This document shows positions 8,742 to 17,209 of a DNA stretch of 39,362 bases, one piece after another. Positions within the stretch are counted from its first letter, which is position 1. Each line of letters starts with the position of its first letter. The DNA comes from Bacteroidota bacterium (GTDB lineage: Bacteria; Bacteroidota; Bacteroidia; Bacteroidales; Porphyromonadaceae): contig JAEWGA010000016.1 in NCBI GenBank assembly GCA_023388555.1, positions 1-39,362 on the forward strand, given 5' to 3'. The position numbers and the translations under genes are program-made. The notes beneath the pieces are model-generated. The model saw nothing but the letters and a program-made list of their open reading frames with translations, did not search any database and was not told the origin of the DNA.

Positions 8742-9965
8742 TTACATATTCATTTTCTTTTCTATCTCGGCCACCTTGGCATCCATACCTAAATTGTAAT
8801 AGATGCCCCTTAGTGCCATCAGATATTCCGAGTTATCGGGTTGTAGCTCCACAGCTTTTTCAAAGTAAGGTAGTGCTTTGGTAAATAGTTCTTTGGCTTT
8901 TTTGTTCAGCTCATCGAACTTCTTTTGGTCGTTTAGTGCATTGGCTTCACTTTGAATTTCAACAGCTTGGTTGTAGTAGATGCGTCCTAATCCTATTACA
9001 GCATCGGCGTAGGTGGGGTCTATTTCCAAAGCCTTGCGGAATTGTTCTTCGGCCTTAGCAGGATCCTTAAAGCTTTGCTCGTAAACGGTACCCAGCACGT
9101 TGTATAGTTGTACGTTCTTGGGGTCGTTAGCAATAGCTTGGTCCAGGAAGTTCTTGGCTTTTTCGCTTTCTCCTTTGCGGATGTAGATGTTAATTAGGTT
9201 GAATACAAAAAACTTATCCTCGGGGAAAACTTTGGCACCACTTTCTAATGTTGCCATGTAGTTTACAGAGTCCTGAATGCTAAGGTACTCTTGTGCTAAC
9301 AGTTGGTATACGTCGCTCTGACGGTAGGGAACCTCCTTAATAGCTTCATATTCCTTAATAGCCTCTGCATGGTTGTTTTCCATTTGCGAGGCGGTGTATG
9401 CCGAGAAGAAACCTATTTGCATGGACATAGAGTCCTGGGCAGCCATAGGAGTACCTTCGAACATAGGTAATTTCTTTAATGCCAAATAACGTTGGAATGA
9501 AGCGTGAGCTTTATCGAATTCCTTACGGTCCAAATAGTAGGAACCAGCGTTCACCAAGAAGCCCGAGTTTTCGCTTAATGCCTTGTTCAGTTCATCGGCA
9601 TATTTTCTTTTCACTTTACCCTTTTCATTGGGTACGCAATCCAGGGAGTCGGCTACTAAGTAGTATTTGACCATGGCATTTAGTGCAGTATAGAAGGTTG
9701 GCTCATCATACTGTTTTCCTAATGCCATTGCGGTTTTCGACTCTTCTACCTGTTTTTGCTCTATAAGTCCTGCCACATACCATGCACGAGTTTCGTTTTT
9801 TGTTTCCTCGTTAGTTAATGTCGGCTCTATAATACTGCGCGCCATTTTGTAGTCGGGCTTATCATCTTTAGCTATCCGCTCTGCTTGCTTGACACTCTTC
9901 ATTTGAGCCATTGAAGGAACGGCCACAGCAAGGCTAAGCGCCATTAAAATCAGTCCTTTTTTCAT
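8742..9965 (-). CDS. Exported tetratricopeptide repeat protein
   Basis: A 407-residue protein with a cleavable signal peptide (hydrophobic residues 4-18, VPSMAQ cleavage region) and TPR units through most of the rest, clearest at about residues 215-330 where LYNVLGTVYEQ...AEEQFRKALEIDPTYADAVIGLGRIYY gives the canonical helix pairs. A final repeat ends close to the C-terminus. No catalytic domain is present, so it likely acts as a periplasmic scaffold; its partner cannot be read. It lies between gyrA and guaB on the same strand, but with its own -7 box and terminator. Similar TPR proteins are common and largely uncharacterised in Bacteroidales. Confidence 0.85.
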   Translation of the reverse strand: MKKGLILMALSLAVAVPSMAQMKSVKQAERIAKDDKPDYKMARSIIEPTLTNEETKNETRAWYVAGLIEQKQVEESKTAMALGKQYDEPTFYTALNAMVKYYLVADSLDCVPNEKGKVKRKYADELNKALSENSGFLVNAGSYYLDRKEFDKAHASFQRYLALKKLPMFEGTPMAAQDSMSMQIGFFSAYTASQMENNHAEAIKEYEAIKEVPYRQSDVYQLLAQEYLSIQDSVNYMATLESGAKVFPEDKFFVFNLINIYIRKGESEKAKNFLDQAIANDPKNVQLYNVLGTVYEQSFKDPAKAEEQFRKALEIDPTYADAVIGLGRIYYNQAVEIQSEANALNDQKKFDELNKKAKELFTKALPYFEKAVELQPDNSEYLMALRGIYYNLGMDAKVAEIEKKMNM

Positions 9966-10008
9966 ATTACTCTTTGTTTAAGAATACATTTACGTGTCAT
10001 CAGACACC

Positions 10009-10016
10009 CAAATATA
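10009..10016 (-). promoter_or_regulatory. Probable -7 box of the TPR gene
   Basis: TATATTTG on the minus strand lies 43 nt before the TPR gene ATG. A TTG at 10039-10041 sits 22 nt further up, slightly long for the consensus. Confidence 0.45.
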
Positions 10017-10110
10017 TGGATTTTACAAGTATTAATTGCAAGAATAGTTGCCTTAGTCTCCTATTTGTTTTCATTTTAAAAGAGGAGGCGTTCTTACAAC
10101 CACTACACTA

Positions 10111-12678
10111 TTAGGCCTCGGGTTGGGGGGCATCTGGTTGTTCTGGCAGAGCAGAAGAGGCGTTATCGCCATGGGGGTCTTGGGGTGTTTCCTCTGGCTC
10201 AAAAACATCTTCGTCTTCGCGCAGAACTCGGCATACCGATGCTATTTCATCGTCTCGTTTCTCCAGGTTTATCAGCTTAACACCCTGCGTATTCCTGCTT
10301 TGCGTGCTAATATCCTCAACGTGTGTACGGATAGTGATGCCGGACTTATTGATAATCATGATATCATGCTCGTCCGTCACATTAAGGATTTGTATCAGCT
10401 CTCCGGTTTTAGGAGTTACTTTTAAGGTTATAACCCCCTTTGCACCACGGTTTGTAATCCTGTAATCGTCTATTAGCGAACGTTTCCCGTAGCCGTTTTC
10501 CGAAACAACAAGCACTGTTTCCGTAGCAGGTTCTTTAACACAAATAGCACCTATAACCTCGTCCTTGCCATCATCTTCTAAGCGCATACCTCGTACACCT
10601 ATCGTTTGGCGGCCTTGCGTGCGGAGTATCGACTCGTGGAAACGGATGGCTTTCCCATTCCGGCTTGCCAATATATATTCGCTCTTACCATTGGAGAGCA
10701 GTACGGCTACCACCTTGTCGTTATCACGCAAGTCTATAGCTATAATACCATTGGAGCGGGGACGCGAGAATTGTTCCAGTAACGTTTTACGAATAGTTCC
10801 GTTTTTAGTTACAAAGGTGAGGTAGTGTGAGTTCACATACTCTTCGTCCGTTGTTAGCTTTTTAACCCTTATACATGCCGTAATTTTATCGTCCTTATCT
10901 ATATTCAAAATGTTCTGCACAGCACGCCCTTTCGAGGTTCTCGACCCTTCGGGGATCTCAAACACCCGTAGCCAGTGGCAACGCCCTTTCTCCGTAAAGA
11001 AAAGCAGTGTTGCGTGCATAGAGGCCGAATAAATATACTCCACAAAATCCTCCTCGCGGGTATCCGACCCCTTGGAGCCAACCCCGCCTCGGGACTGTGC
11101 CTTAAAGGCGGTTAGGGGAGTCCTTTTTATATAGCCTAAGTGCGATATGGTGATAATCATATCTTCATCGGCATAGAAGTCCTCGGGGTTTAGCTCCTCC
11201 GAAGCATAAACAATCTCGGACCTACGGTCATCGCCATATTTCCTAATAACTTCTTGCAACTCATCTGTAATAATACCGTAGCAGGTATCATCGTTGCTGA
11301 GCACCTCATTGTAAAAAGCTATTTGTTTTTGAAGGCCGTTGTACTCTTCGTGCAGTTTATCCATTTCCATTGCGGTCAGCTGGCCTAAACGCATCTCCAC
11401 TATTGAGCGGGCTTGTATTTGCGATAAACCGAAACGAGCCATCAGGTGCTCTACGGCCTCGCTTTGGCGGGAGGAGGCTTTGATGATTTGTATAACCTCG
11501 TCGATATTATCCGTAGCGATAATACGCCCCTCAAGGATATGTAAACGCTCTTCGGCTTTGCCTAAATCATATTTAGTACGGCGTATTACAACCTCGTGCC
11601 GGTGCTTTACAAACTCGCCTATCAGGTCCTTAAGGTTTAGCAACTGAGGCTTGCCATTAACCAACGCAATGTTATTAACACTAAAAGAGGACTGCAAGGG
11701 AGTCATTTTATATAGTTGGTTCAGGATAACCCCAGCATGGGCGTCTCGGCGTACATCTATCACAATACGGATGCCTGTTTTGCTACTTGTTTCGTCTGCA
11801 ATATTGGTAATACCATCTATCCGCTTTGTTGTAGCCAACTCGGCTATAGTTTTCACTAACTCTGCCTTATTTACCAAGTACGGCAGTTCGTATATAATGA
11901 TTTGTTCGTGCTGGGCTGTGGACTCAATTTCGGCTTTCCCACGGATAACAATACGCCCCCTTCCTGTTTCAAAGGCTTCCTTAACCCCGGTATAACCATA
12001 TATGATACCGCCAGTTGGGAAGTCGGGAGCCAACACATGCTGCATTAACTCTTCAACGCTTATATCGCCCCTTTTTTCAATGTAGGCGATAGTACCTTTA
12101 AGCACTTCTTTTAGGTTATGAGGGGCTATATTGGTGGCCATACCCACAGCAATACCCGATGCCCCGTTTACCAACAGGTTTGGTATTCGTGTAGGCAATA
12201 CCGTTGGCTCTTTGGTGGAGTCGTCATAGTTAGGCTGAAAGTCCACAGTATCCTTGTTTATATCGGCAAGCATCTCCATGGCCAAAGGGTCCAACCTGGA
12301 CTCGGTGTAACGCATAGCCGCAGGGCTATCCCCATCGATAGAGCCAAAATTACCATGCGGCTCTACCAACATATAACGCATGGACCAATCTTGTGCCAAA
12401 CGCACCAAGGCCATATATATGGAGCTGTCGCCATGGGGGTGATACTTACCCATAACATCCCCTACCGTACGAGCGCACTTCTTAAATGGCTTATCGGGAG
12501 TATTCCCAAGCTCATTCATACCATATAATATACGTCGGTGTACAGGCTTAAACCCATCTCGAACATCGGGTAATGCACGGCTAACAATAACCGACATAGC
12601 ATAGTCGATATAGGCAGATTTCATTTGGTCTTCAATATTGACCTTAATTATCCTGTCGTGACTTTCAAACTCTTCCAT
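10111..12678 (-). CDS. gyrA: DNA gyrase subunit A
   Basis: An 855-residue GyrA, the DNA breakage-reunion subunit of gyrase that introduces negative supercoils with GyrB. SRALPDVRDGFKPVHRR opens the winged-helix domain; the active-site Tyr is Y124 in AMRYTESR. The C-terminal DNA-wrapping domain holds the GyrA box as SRGGVGSKG, which separates it from ParC. It ends in an acidic, Pro-rich tail (about residues 825-855). In the quinolone region the sequence is HGDSSIYMALV: the residue aligning with E. coli Ser83 is Ser85, but the one aligning with Asp87 is Met89. It is transcribed leftward from the intergenic region shared with glgP. Confidence 0.96.
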   Translation of the reverse strand: MEEFESHDRIIKVNIEDQMKSAYIDYAMSVIVSRALPDVRDGFKPVHRRILYGMNELGNTPDKPFKKCARTVGDVMGKYHPHGDSSIYMALVRLAQDWSMRYMLVEPHGNFGSIDGDSPAAMRYTESRLDPLAMEMLADINKDTVDFQPNYDDSTKEPTVLPTRIPNLLVNGASGIAVGMATNIAPHNLKEVLKGTIAYIEKRGDISVEELMQHVLAPDFPTGGIIYGYTGVKEAFETGRGRIVIRGKAEIESTAQHEQIIIYELPYLVNKAELVKTIAELATTKRIDGITNIADETSSKTGIRIVIDVRRDAHAGVILNQLYKMTPLQSSFSVNNIALVNGKPQLLNLKDLIGEFVKHRHEVVIRRTKYDLGKAEERLHILEGRIIATDNIDEVIQIIKASSRQSEAVEHLMARFGLSQIQARSIVEMRLGQLTAMEMDKLHEEYNGLQKQIAFYNEVLSNDDTCYGIITDELQEVIRKYGDDRRSEIVYASEELNPEDFYADEDMIITISHLGYIKRTPLTAFKAQSRGGVGSKGSDTREEDFVEYIYSASMHATLLFFTEKGRCHWLRVFEIPEGSRTSKGRAVQNILNIDKDDKITACIRVKKLTTDEEYVNSHYLTFVTKNGTIRKTLLEQFSRPRSNGIIAIDLRDNDKVVAVLLSNGKSEYILASRNGKAIRFHESILRTQGRQTIGVRGMRLEDDGKDEVIGAICVKEPATETVLVVSENGYGKRSLIDDYRITNRGAKGVITLKVTPKTGELIQILNVTDEHDIMIINKSGITIRTHVEDISTQSRNTQGVKLINLEKRDDEIASVCRVLREDEDVFEPEETPQDPHGDNASSALPEQPDAPQPEA

Positions 12679-12750
12679 CTATTTTATAATATGTATGATA
12701 TCAACATAATTAGGCAGCGGTTGCGCAAAGCACAACGCGCGTATTGTATT

Positions 12751-12758
12751 CAAAGGTA
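12751..12758 (-). promoter_or_regulatory. Probable -7 box of gyrA
   Basis: TACCTTTG on the minus strand, 73 nt before the gyrA ATG, matches TAnnTTTG. No clear -33 TTG is present. Confidence 0.42.
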
Positions 12759-13061
12759 ATGTTTTTCTGGCATATTAAACTGCTTAAAACCCCTACCCAA
12801 TAGCCTCTCCCCCTTTCGGAGCCCATTTACACGGGGCACACCCCGCCTTAGTACACCTTAAAGGGACACCAAGCACACAACATTGTAAAAATATACAGCT
12901 ACCAAGTTTACCTACTAAAACGCCATGCTATCCATATTAGGCTCCACTCCCACTCCCTTTTAACCAGTCGCTCCTATACCACCTTAACCACAAATCCCCT
13001 TACATCCTAAATTCTATTGTGTTATCCCATATTTTTTCTCGATTATTCCGCCGATATTAGG

Positions 13062-13069
13062 TATCTTTG
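13062..13069 (+). promoter_or_regulatory. Probable -7 box of glgP
   Basis: TATCTTTG on the plus strand matches TAnnTTTG and lies 65 nt before the glgP ATG. The expected -33 position falls in a T-rich stretch without a clear TTG. A transcript from here would carry the leader ORF at 13112-13138. Confidence 0.5.
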
Positions 13070-13111
13070 AAAACTTTTCTTCCATCAATAACAATTGGAG
13101 GCAAAAATTGC

Positions 13112-13138
13112 ATGCGCATTAGTGAAGTAGAATCATGA
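13112..13138 (+). CDS. Possible 8-codon leader ORF overlapping glgP start
   Basis: ATG at 13112 opens a short frame, MRISEVES, whose TGA at 13136-13138 overlaps the glgP ATG (13135-13137) in an ATGA arrangement. A GGAGG (13097-13101) sits 10 nt before it, rare in this window where most genes lack such a site. The frame differs from that of glgP, so it is not an N-terminal extension. It could couple translation to glgP; the peptide itself has no recognisable regulatory codon run. Translation is inferred only. Confidence 0.33.
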   Translation: MRISEVES

Positions 13139-15711
13139 TACGAACCAAAAACTTTAGTCACCCCGAGTGGAGAGATATTTCCACCAGTTCCAAACTTCCA
13201 GAATCTCTTTTTAAGCTCTACGAGTTAGCCCATAATTTATGGTGGGTATGGAACCCCAAGGCCACAAGCCTATTCGAAGAGCTTAACCCCAAAGCTTGGA
13301 GCGCCTCGCAGGGGAATCCTGTAGCGGTACTCACATCTTTGTCGAAGAGGAGAATTACCGAAATTGAAAACGATAAAGAGCTACTCCGCCGAACAGAAGA
13401 AATTTACCAAGAGTTTCAGGCTTACATTAGCCAAAAGTTCCGGAACGATGTACCCTCGGTAGCCTATTTCAGCATGGAATACGGCTTAACCAATGTACTT
13501 AAAATATACTCGGGTGGCTTAGGTGTTTTAGCTGGCGACTACCTTAAAGAGGCAAGCGACAGCCGTATAAACATGGTTGGTGTCGGCTTTTTATACCGTT
13601 ATGGATACTTCGACCAATCCATCACTGCCGATGGCCAACAAATTGCAGAGTACAAGCCCCAAGAATTTAACAAACTCCCTATAGAGCAAATAAAGAACGC
13701 GGACGGAATACCTATGATATTAGAGGTTCCATTCCCCGACCGAACCATTTACTGTAACATTTGGAAGGTATCGGTTGGCCGTGTAAGCCTCTATTTAATG
13801 GATACGGACCTCCCCCAAAACAACGAGTGGGACCGCTCTATAACACACCAGCTTTATGGTGGTGACTGGGAAAACCGCATGAAACAAGAGTACATGCTTG
13901 GTATTGGCGGGGTAATGATGCTAAACAAACTGGGCATACAGCAAGACCTATACCACTGCAACGAAGGGCATGCGGCATTCCTTAACGTTCAGCGATTACT
14001 GGATTGCATAGAACAACAAGGAATGAATTTCGACGAAGCTATAGAAATTGTTCGGGCAACAGGGCTATACACAGTTCATACACCAGTCCCCGCAGGGCAC
14101 GACTACTTCGACGAACAACTCTTAGGGCGCTACATGTCGCACCTCGCCCCCCGCTTAGGCTTATCGTGGGAAGAGTTTGTTGACTTAGGACGGGAAAACC
14201 CTGGAAGCCAAGATAAATTTTCCATGAGCGTTTTCGCCCTAAACACCTGCCAATGCGCAAATGGAGTTAGTTTATTGCACGGCCTCGTATCTCAAAAAAT
14301 GTTTGCGCCCGTTTGGAAAGGGTTCTTCCCCGAAGAGTTGCATGTAGGGTACGTTACCAACGGTGTTCATTTACCAACATGGATGGCGCCAGAATGGAAG
14401 CAGTTTGTAACACAACATATAAATAGCAACATACTGGAGCACCAATCGGACGAAAAAGTATGGGATAAAATCCAAACCATCCCCAATGCCCATATCTGGG
14501 AAATCCGGAAGCAAATGAAAGAACGCTTTGTGCGCTTCATTAAAGAAAGCTACCAAAGCAACTGGTTGCGAAAAGGAGACCCCTCCAGCATCATGGACTT
14601 AATTGACCAAATAAACCCCAACTCGTTGCTCATTGGGTTTGGACGAAGGTTCGCAACCTACAAACGTGCACACCTTTTGTTTACGGACTTGGACAGGCTT
14701 TCCCAAATAGTAAACAACCCCAAATATCCGGTACAATTCATTTTCACAGGGAAAGCGCACCCTGCCGATGGAGGCGGACAAGGGCTAATTAAACACATCG
14801 TGGAAATTAGCAAACGCCCCGAGTTCCACGGGAAAATAATCTTCTTGGAGAATTACGATATCCGCGTTGCCCAACACCTAATTGCTGGAGTAGACATTTG
14901 GCTTAACACCCCTACCCGGCCTTTAGAAGCATCGGGAACGTCGGGCGAAAAAGCTCTTATGAACGGAGTGCTAAACTTCTCTGTTCTGGACGGTTGGTGG
15001 TACGAAGGGTATCGGGAAAATGCAGGGTGGGCATTAACCGAAAAACGCACCTACCAAAACCAATCGTTCCAAGACAAACTGGATGCAGCTACCATATACA
15101 AAACTTTAGAGGACGAAATAGTACCCCTCTATTTCGACAGAACAGAAAACCCCGACTTCTCCGAGAAATGGGTACAAATAATTAAAAACTCTATGAACTT
15201 AATTCTGCCTCATTACACCATGAAGCGAATGATAGATGATTACATAGAGAAATTCTACACCCCTCTCGCAGAACGCGCAAAAAAACTTACAGAAAACAAC
15301 GCAGCTCGTATACATGAAATTGTTCAATGGAAAAACAATGTAGCCCAACATTGGAACAATTTAGAGGTGGTAGAGCTATCCCTTTCGGATAACTTAAAAG
15401 AACAAAACCACACCTTTGTTGTAGGCGAGGAAATAACCTTAAAGCTTGTAGTTGATGCCCATAACCTAAACAGCGACCTATGCGTTCAGCTACTTGAAGC
15501 TACAGAAAACGAAGAAACCAAAGAACTGAGCTTGGTTCATGCAGATAGCTTTGAACTTAATGCTACAGAAGGTTCTCGTAGAACCTATACCCTAACCCGA
15601 GTGGCAGACACCCCCGGAATACAAAAAATTGCTATCCGAATAATGCCAAACCATGAATTGCTACCACATCACATGGACTTTGCATACATGAAATGGATTG
15701 CGGTATATTAA
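13135..15711 (+). CDS. glgP: Alpha-glucan (glycogen/maltodextrin) phosphorylase
   Basis: An 858-residue GT35 phosphorylase of the short bacterial/archaeal subgroup, releasing glucose-1-phosphate from glycogen or maltodextrin. The N-terminal region (about 1-110, LAHNLWWVWNPKA) is the DUF3417 type helical domain of this subgroup. The core holds AYFSMEYGL, IYSGGLGVLAGDYLKEASD, FGRRFATYKRAHL and the PLP site EASGTSGEKALMNG with Lys606; the residue before the Lys is Glu where many relatives have Met. A frame upstream is closed by TAG at 13120, so the ATG at 13135 stands. It complements the minus-strand glycogen cluster 6 kb away. A terminator follows 21 nt after the stop. Confidence 0.94.
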   Translation: MIRTKNFSHPEWRDISTSSKLPESLFKLYELAHNLWWVWNPKATSLFEELNPKAWSASQGNPVAVLTSLSKRRITEIENDKELLRRTEEIYQEFQAYISQKFRNDVPSVAYFSMEYGLTNVLKIYSGGLGVLAGDYLKEASDSRINMVGVGFLYRYGYFDQSITADGQQIAEYKPQEFNKLPIEQIKNADGIPMILEVPFPDRTIYCNIWKVSVGRVSLYLMDTDLPQNNEWDRSITHQLYGGDWENRMKQEYMLGIGGVMMLNKLGIQQDLYHCNEGHAAFLNVQRLLDCIEQQGMNFDEAIEIVRATGLYTVHTPVPAGHDYFDEQLLGRYMSHLAPRLGLSWEEFVDLGRENPGSQDKFSMSVFALNTCQCANGVSLLHGLVSQKMFAPVWKGFFPEELHVGYVTNGVHLPTWMAPEWKQFVTQHINSNILEHQSDEKVWDKIQTIPNAHIWEIRKQMKERFVRFIKESYQSNWLRKGDPSSIMDLIDQINPNSLLIGFGRRFATYKRAHLLFTDLDRLSQIVNNPKYPVQFIFTGKAHPADGGGQGLIKHIVEISKRPEFHGKIIFLENYDIRVAQHLIAGVDIWLNTPTRPLEASGTSGEKALMNGVLNFSVLDGWWYEGYRENAGWALTEKRTYQNQSFQDKLDAATIYKTLEDEIVPLYFDRTENPDFSEKWVQIIKNSMNLILPHYTMKRMIDDYIEKFYTPLAERAKKLTENNAARIHEIVQWKNNVAQHWNNLEVVELSLSDNLKEQNHTFVVGEEITLKLVVDAHNLNSDLCVQLLEATENEETKELSLVHADSFELNATEGSRRTYTLTRVADTPGIQKIAIRIMPNHELLPHHMDFAYMKWIAVY

Positions 15712-15732
15712 TTACAACACGAACCTAATCCC

Positions 15733-15771
15733 AAGGTGTGCCGAAACCCGTTTTTTGGCACACCTTTTTTT
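15733..15771 (+). terminator. Rho-independent terminator of glgP
   Basis: A perfect 10-bp stem (15733-15742 with 15757-15766) and a run of seven T at 15765-15771 follow the glgP stop. Confidence 0.88.
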
Positions 15772-16057
15772 ATTCAATATCGGAAGCAACCGCCACCCGA
15801 TCCAAAACATTTTTCGGCCCCAAAGAGGGTTCCACAATTGCTCCTAATATTCCTCCCCCCCCCACAAATAACACCTCTCCCCCCACCCATCGTGCTGCCC
15901 AACGCAAAAAACGCCACTAATCCCCTCCTCCCCCTCCCAAAAAAACGGGGCACAAACTATCCCCCAATGGAGCGGTTTTATCACCTGCTGGGGGGGGGTA
16001 ACAAAAGTAATACAATGGAGAAAACGAAAAACAAAGGAAGGGGAACAGAAAAAGGGG
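15772..16057. other. Non-coding homopolymer-rich spacer
   Basis: No supportable gene. The left half is C-rich, with a run of nine C at 15855-15863 and other C tracts, and the right half is G-rich, with nine G at 15990-15998 and seven at 16054-16060. The two nine-base tracts could pair. Open frames here are low-complexity (Pro/Lys/Thr) and lack family features. Confidence 0.55.
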
Positions 16058-16090
16058 GGGTGTATCAAATATCTCGATTTTGACACACCC
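16058..16090. other. Hairpin beyond the small-RNA terminator
   Basis: GGGTGTaTCAAA (16058-16069) pairs with TTTGAcACACCC (16079-16090) over 12 positions with one mismatch. There is no T run on either side, so it is not an obvious terminator; function unknown. Confidence 0.35.
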
Positions 16091-16112
16091 TCATAGGGGG
16101 CCTCAAGAAATA

Positions 16113-16164
16113 AGAAAAAAAATAAAACGGGACTATATCGGCAACTTTCGTTGAATATAGTCCC
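16113..16164 (-). terminator. Strong terminator hairpin with GAAA loop
   Basis: GGGACTATAT (16129-16138 on plus) pairs perfectly with ATATAGTCCC (16155-16164). Inside, CAAC-GAAA-GTTG on the minus strand forms an apical stem with a GNRA tetraloop. A T-rich tract including eight T follows on the minus strand (16115-16122 as A). It ends the transcript started at 16237-16267. Confidence 0.8.
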
Positions 16165-16231
16165 TTGTCCCTTTTATAGTGCAAGACGCAGGCTAACAGC
16201 CGAAGCTAATTATCTGGTGCTGGCACTTTGG
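16115..16231 (-). ncRNA. Candidate small RNA next to the AbiF-like gene
   Basis: A full consensus promoter (16237-16267) fires leftward just past the Abi_2 stop, and a strong terminator lies about 115 nt downstream. Between them no start codon opens a credible ORF. The RNA would begin near 16231 and fold as an AGC-UUCG-GCU tetraloop hairpin (alternatively GGCU-GUU-AGCC) near its middle, an AGUGC/GCACU long-range pairing, and the 3' hairpin with the GAAA loop. Boundaries are inferred from promoter and terminator only. Because AbiF-type proteins have been linked to structured RNA partners, an RNA antitoxin or guide-like role is a reasonable hypothesis; a free small regulatory RNA unrelated to the protein is the alternative. 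Confidence 0.5.
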
Positions 16232-16236
16232 TACTG

Positions 16237-16267
16237 CAAAGGTAGCCATTTCCCCTGAAATATCAAA
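16237..16267 (-). promoter_or_regulatory. Full-consensus promoter overlapping the Abi_2 stop codon
   Basis: On the minus strand TTTG (16264-16267) is followed after exactly 19 nt by TACCTTTG (16237-16244), an exact fit to TTTG-N19-TAnnTTTG. The -33 element overlaps the Abi_2 TGA (16263-16265). No protein gene lies downstream on this strand before the plus-strand glgP. Confidence 0.7.
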
Positions 16268-17159
16268 CTTTAATCTCAATGATTTTCCCAAACTGAGTGA
16301 TAAGGCTGGCTACAATAGGATTGCCTTTGAATGTTTCAAACAAAAAACTCAATTCATCACTAAGGTCTTTTTGCCTATTCTTTGATATTTGACCAATAAG
16401 GTATAGGATTACATTAACTACCCCATAAAGATTGTGTCGCTCACCTATCGTAAGTTTCCCTGCGGGTCCTTTTGCAATAGATCGGCTGAGTGACATGTCA
16501 AATAGTACTCCGCCATGTGAGCAAATGTTCCTCGCAGATTGAATTACCCACAGATAACTTCTGAATACTTTTACATTTCTGACATTAAATGCCATTGCAA
16601 TTTCCTCTTGCACAGCTTGGTTGCGGATTGCCTCAAATAATTTGATCACAGAGCCGAAAGTCATGAATTCAAGAGTTTTCCAAGCAGGTGCATACTTATC
16701 ATTAATATGGAGTCTGTTTTTATGATGCCTTTTTATAACCTCCTGCCCATCTCTTAATTGCTTGTAGACCTTCTCTTCAAAACTCTGAGCATAAGATGTC
16801 GTCACAATTGCTGGATCCACAAACCAGGTAGGTGATTTCTTAAAGTGATTAGAACTAATATACACAACCTTTGTCCTAAAGTTTACCTCAATGCGATACA
16901 AGTATTTGAGAAGAATGTGTCTTAAATCATTGTCAAAGTAATACAGCTCAACAATGTGTTTTAATTCAGTTCCTCTCTTGTACATGTGATTTCTATTAGT
17001 CTTTGCTGGATAGCTTTCCTCAAAGGGAAAGCTATAAAAACCCAGTCTAAAGTATCCAATATCTAACAAGAGTTCTCTCGCCTTATCTCTAGAGCTGATA
17101 TTTACCCCCCTACTTTCGAGAATCTTAATTTGCTCATCAATGGTAGTAGCTAATTTCAT
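16263..17159 (-). CDS. Abi_2 family (AbiD/AbiF-like) HEPN abortive-infection protein
   Basis: An Abi_2-type protein of about 298 residues from the chosen ATG (17157-17159). Family marks are ILESRGVNI near 13-21, LLLDIGYFRLGFYSFPFE (30-47), LYRIEVNFRTKVVY (87-100), PAWKTLEFMTFGSVIKLF (158-175) and the late SARNICSHGGVLFD, where R210-N211...H215 forms the R-x4-H pattern of HEPN RNases. AbiD/AbiF proteins stop phage growth by suicide-like inhibition; HEPN members usually cut RNA. A GTG at 17229-17231 would add 24 residues, but that stretch contains a TATATTTG box (17186-17193), arguing for the inner ATG. The gene reads visibly AT-richer than its neighbours and sits in a small island with a helix-turn-helix remnant and a candidate small RNA. 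Phage or RNA target is unknown. Confidence 0.82.
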   Translation of the reverse strand: MKLATTIDEQIKILESRGVNISSRDKARELLLDIGYFRLGFYSFPFEESYPAKTNRNHMYKRGTELKHIVELYYFDNDLRHILLKYLYRIEVNFRTKVVYISSNHFKKSPTWFVDPAIVTTSYAQSFEEKVYKQLRDGQEVIKRHHKNRLHINDKYAPAWKTLEFMTFGSVIKLFEAIRNQAVQEEIAMAFNVRNVKVFRSYLWVIQSARNICSHGGVLFDMSLSRSIAKGPAGKLTIGERHNLYGVVNVILYLIGQISKNRQKDLSDELSFLFETFKGNPIVASLITQFGKIIEIKV

Positions 17160-17185
17160 ATGAAACACTAGATTTTTAATATCTG

Positions 17186-17193
17186 CAAATATA
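17186..17193 (-). promoter_or_regulatory. Probable -7 box of the Abi_2 gene
   Basis: TATATTTG on the minus strand, 26 nt before the chosen ATG at 17159, would give a leader of about 20 nt. It supports the shorter Abi_2 start. A -33 TTTG is not obvious. Confidence 0.45.
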
Positions 17194-17209
17194 ACTATAA
17201 TAAAATTTG

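Larger units (their letters stand above)
12679..13134. other. Divergent gyrA/glgP intergenic region
   Basis: This 456-bp gap separates the divergent gyrA and glgP genes. It holds the gyrA -7 box at 12751, a C-rich middle (12787-13010) with no ORF or repeat that I can support, the glgP -7 box at 13062 and the leader ORF at 13112. Confidence 0.6.

Noticed and set aside
15736..16083. A 115-codon plus-strand frame after glgP
   Set aside because: It begins inside the glgP terminator and is made of homopolymer-derived Pro, Lys and Thr runs.
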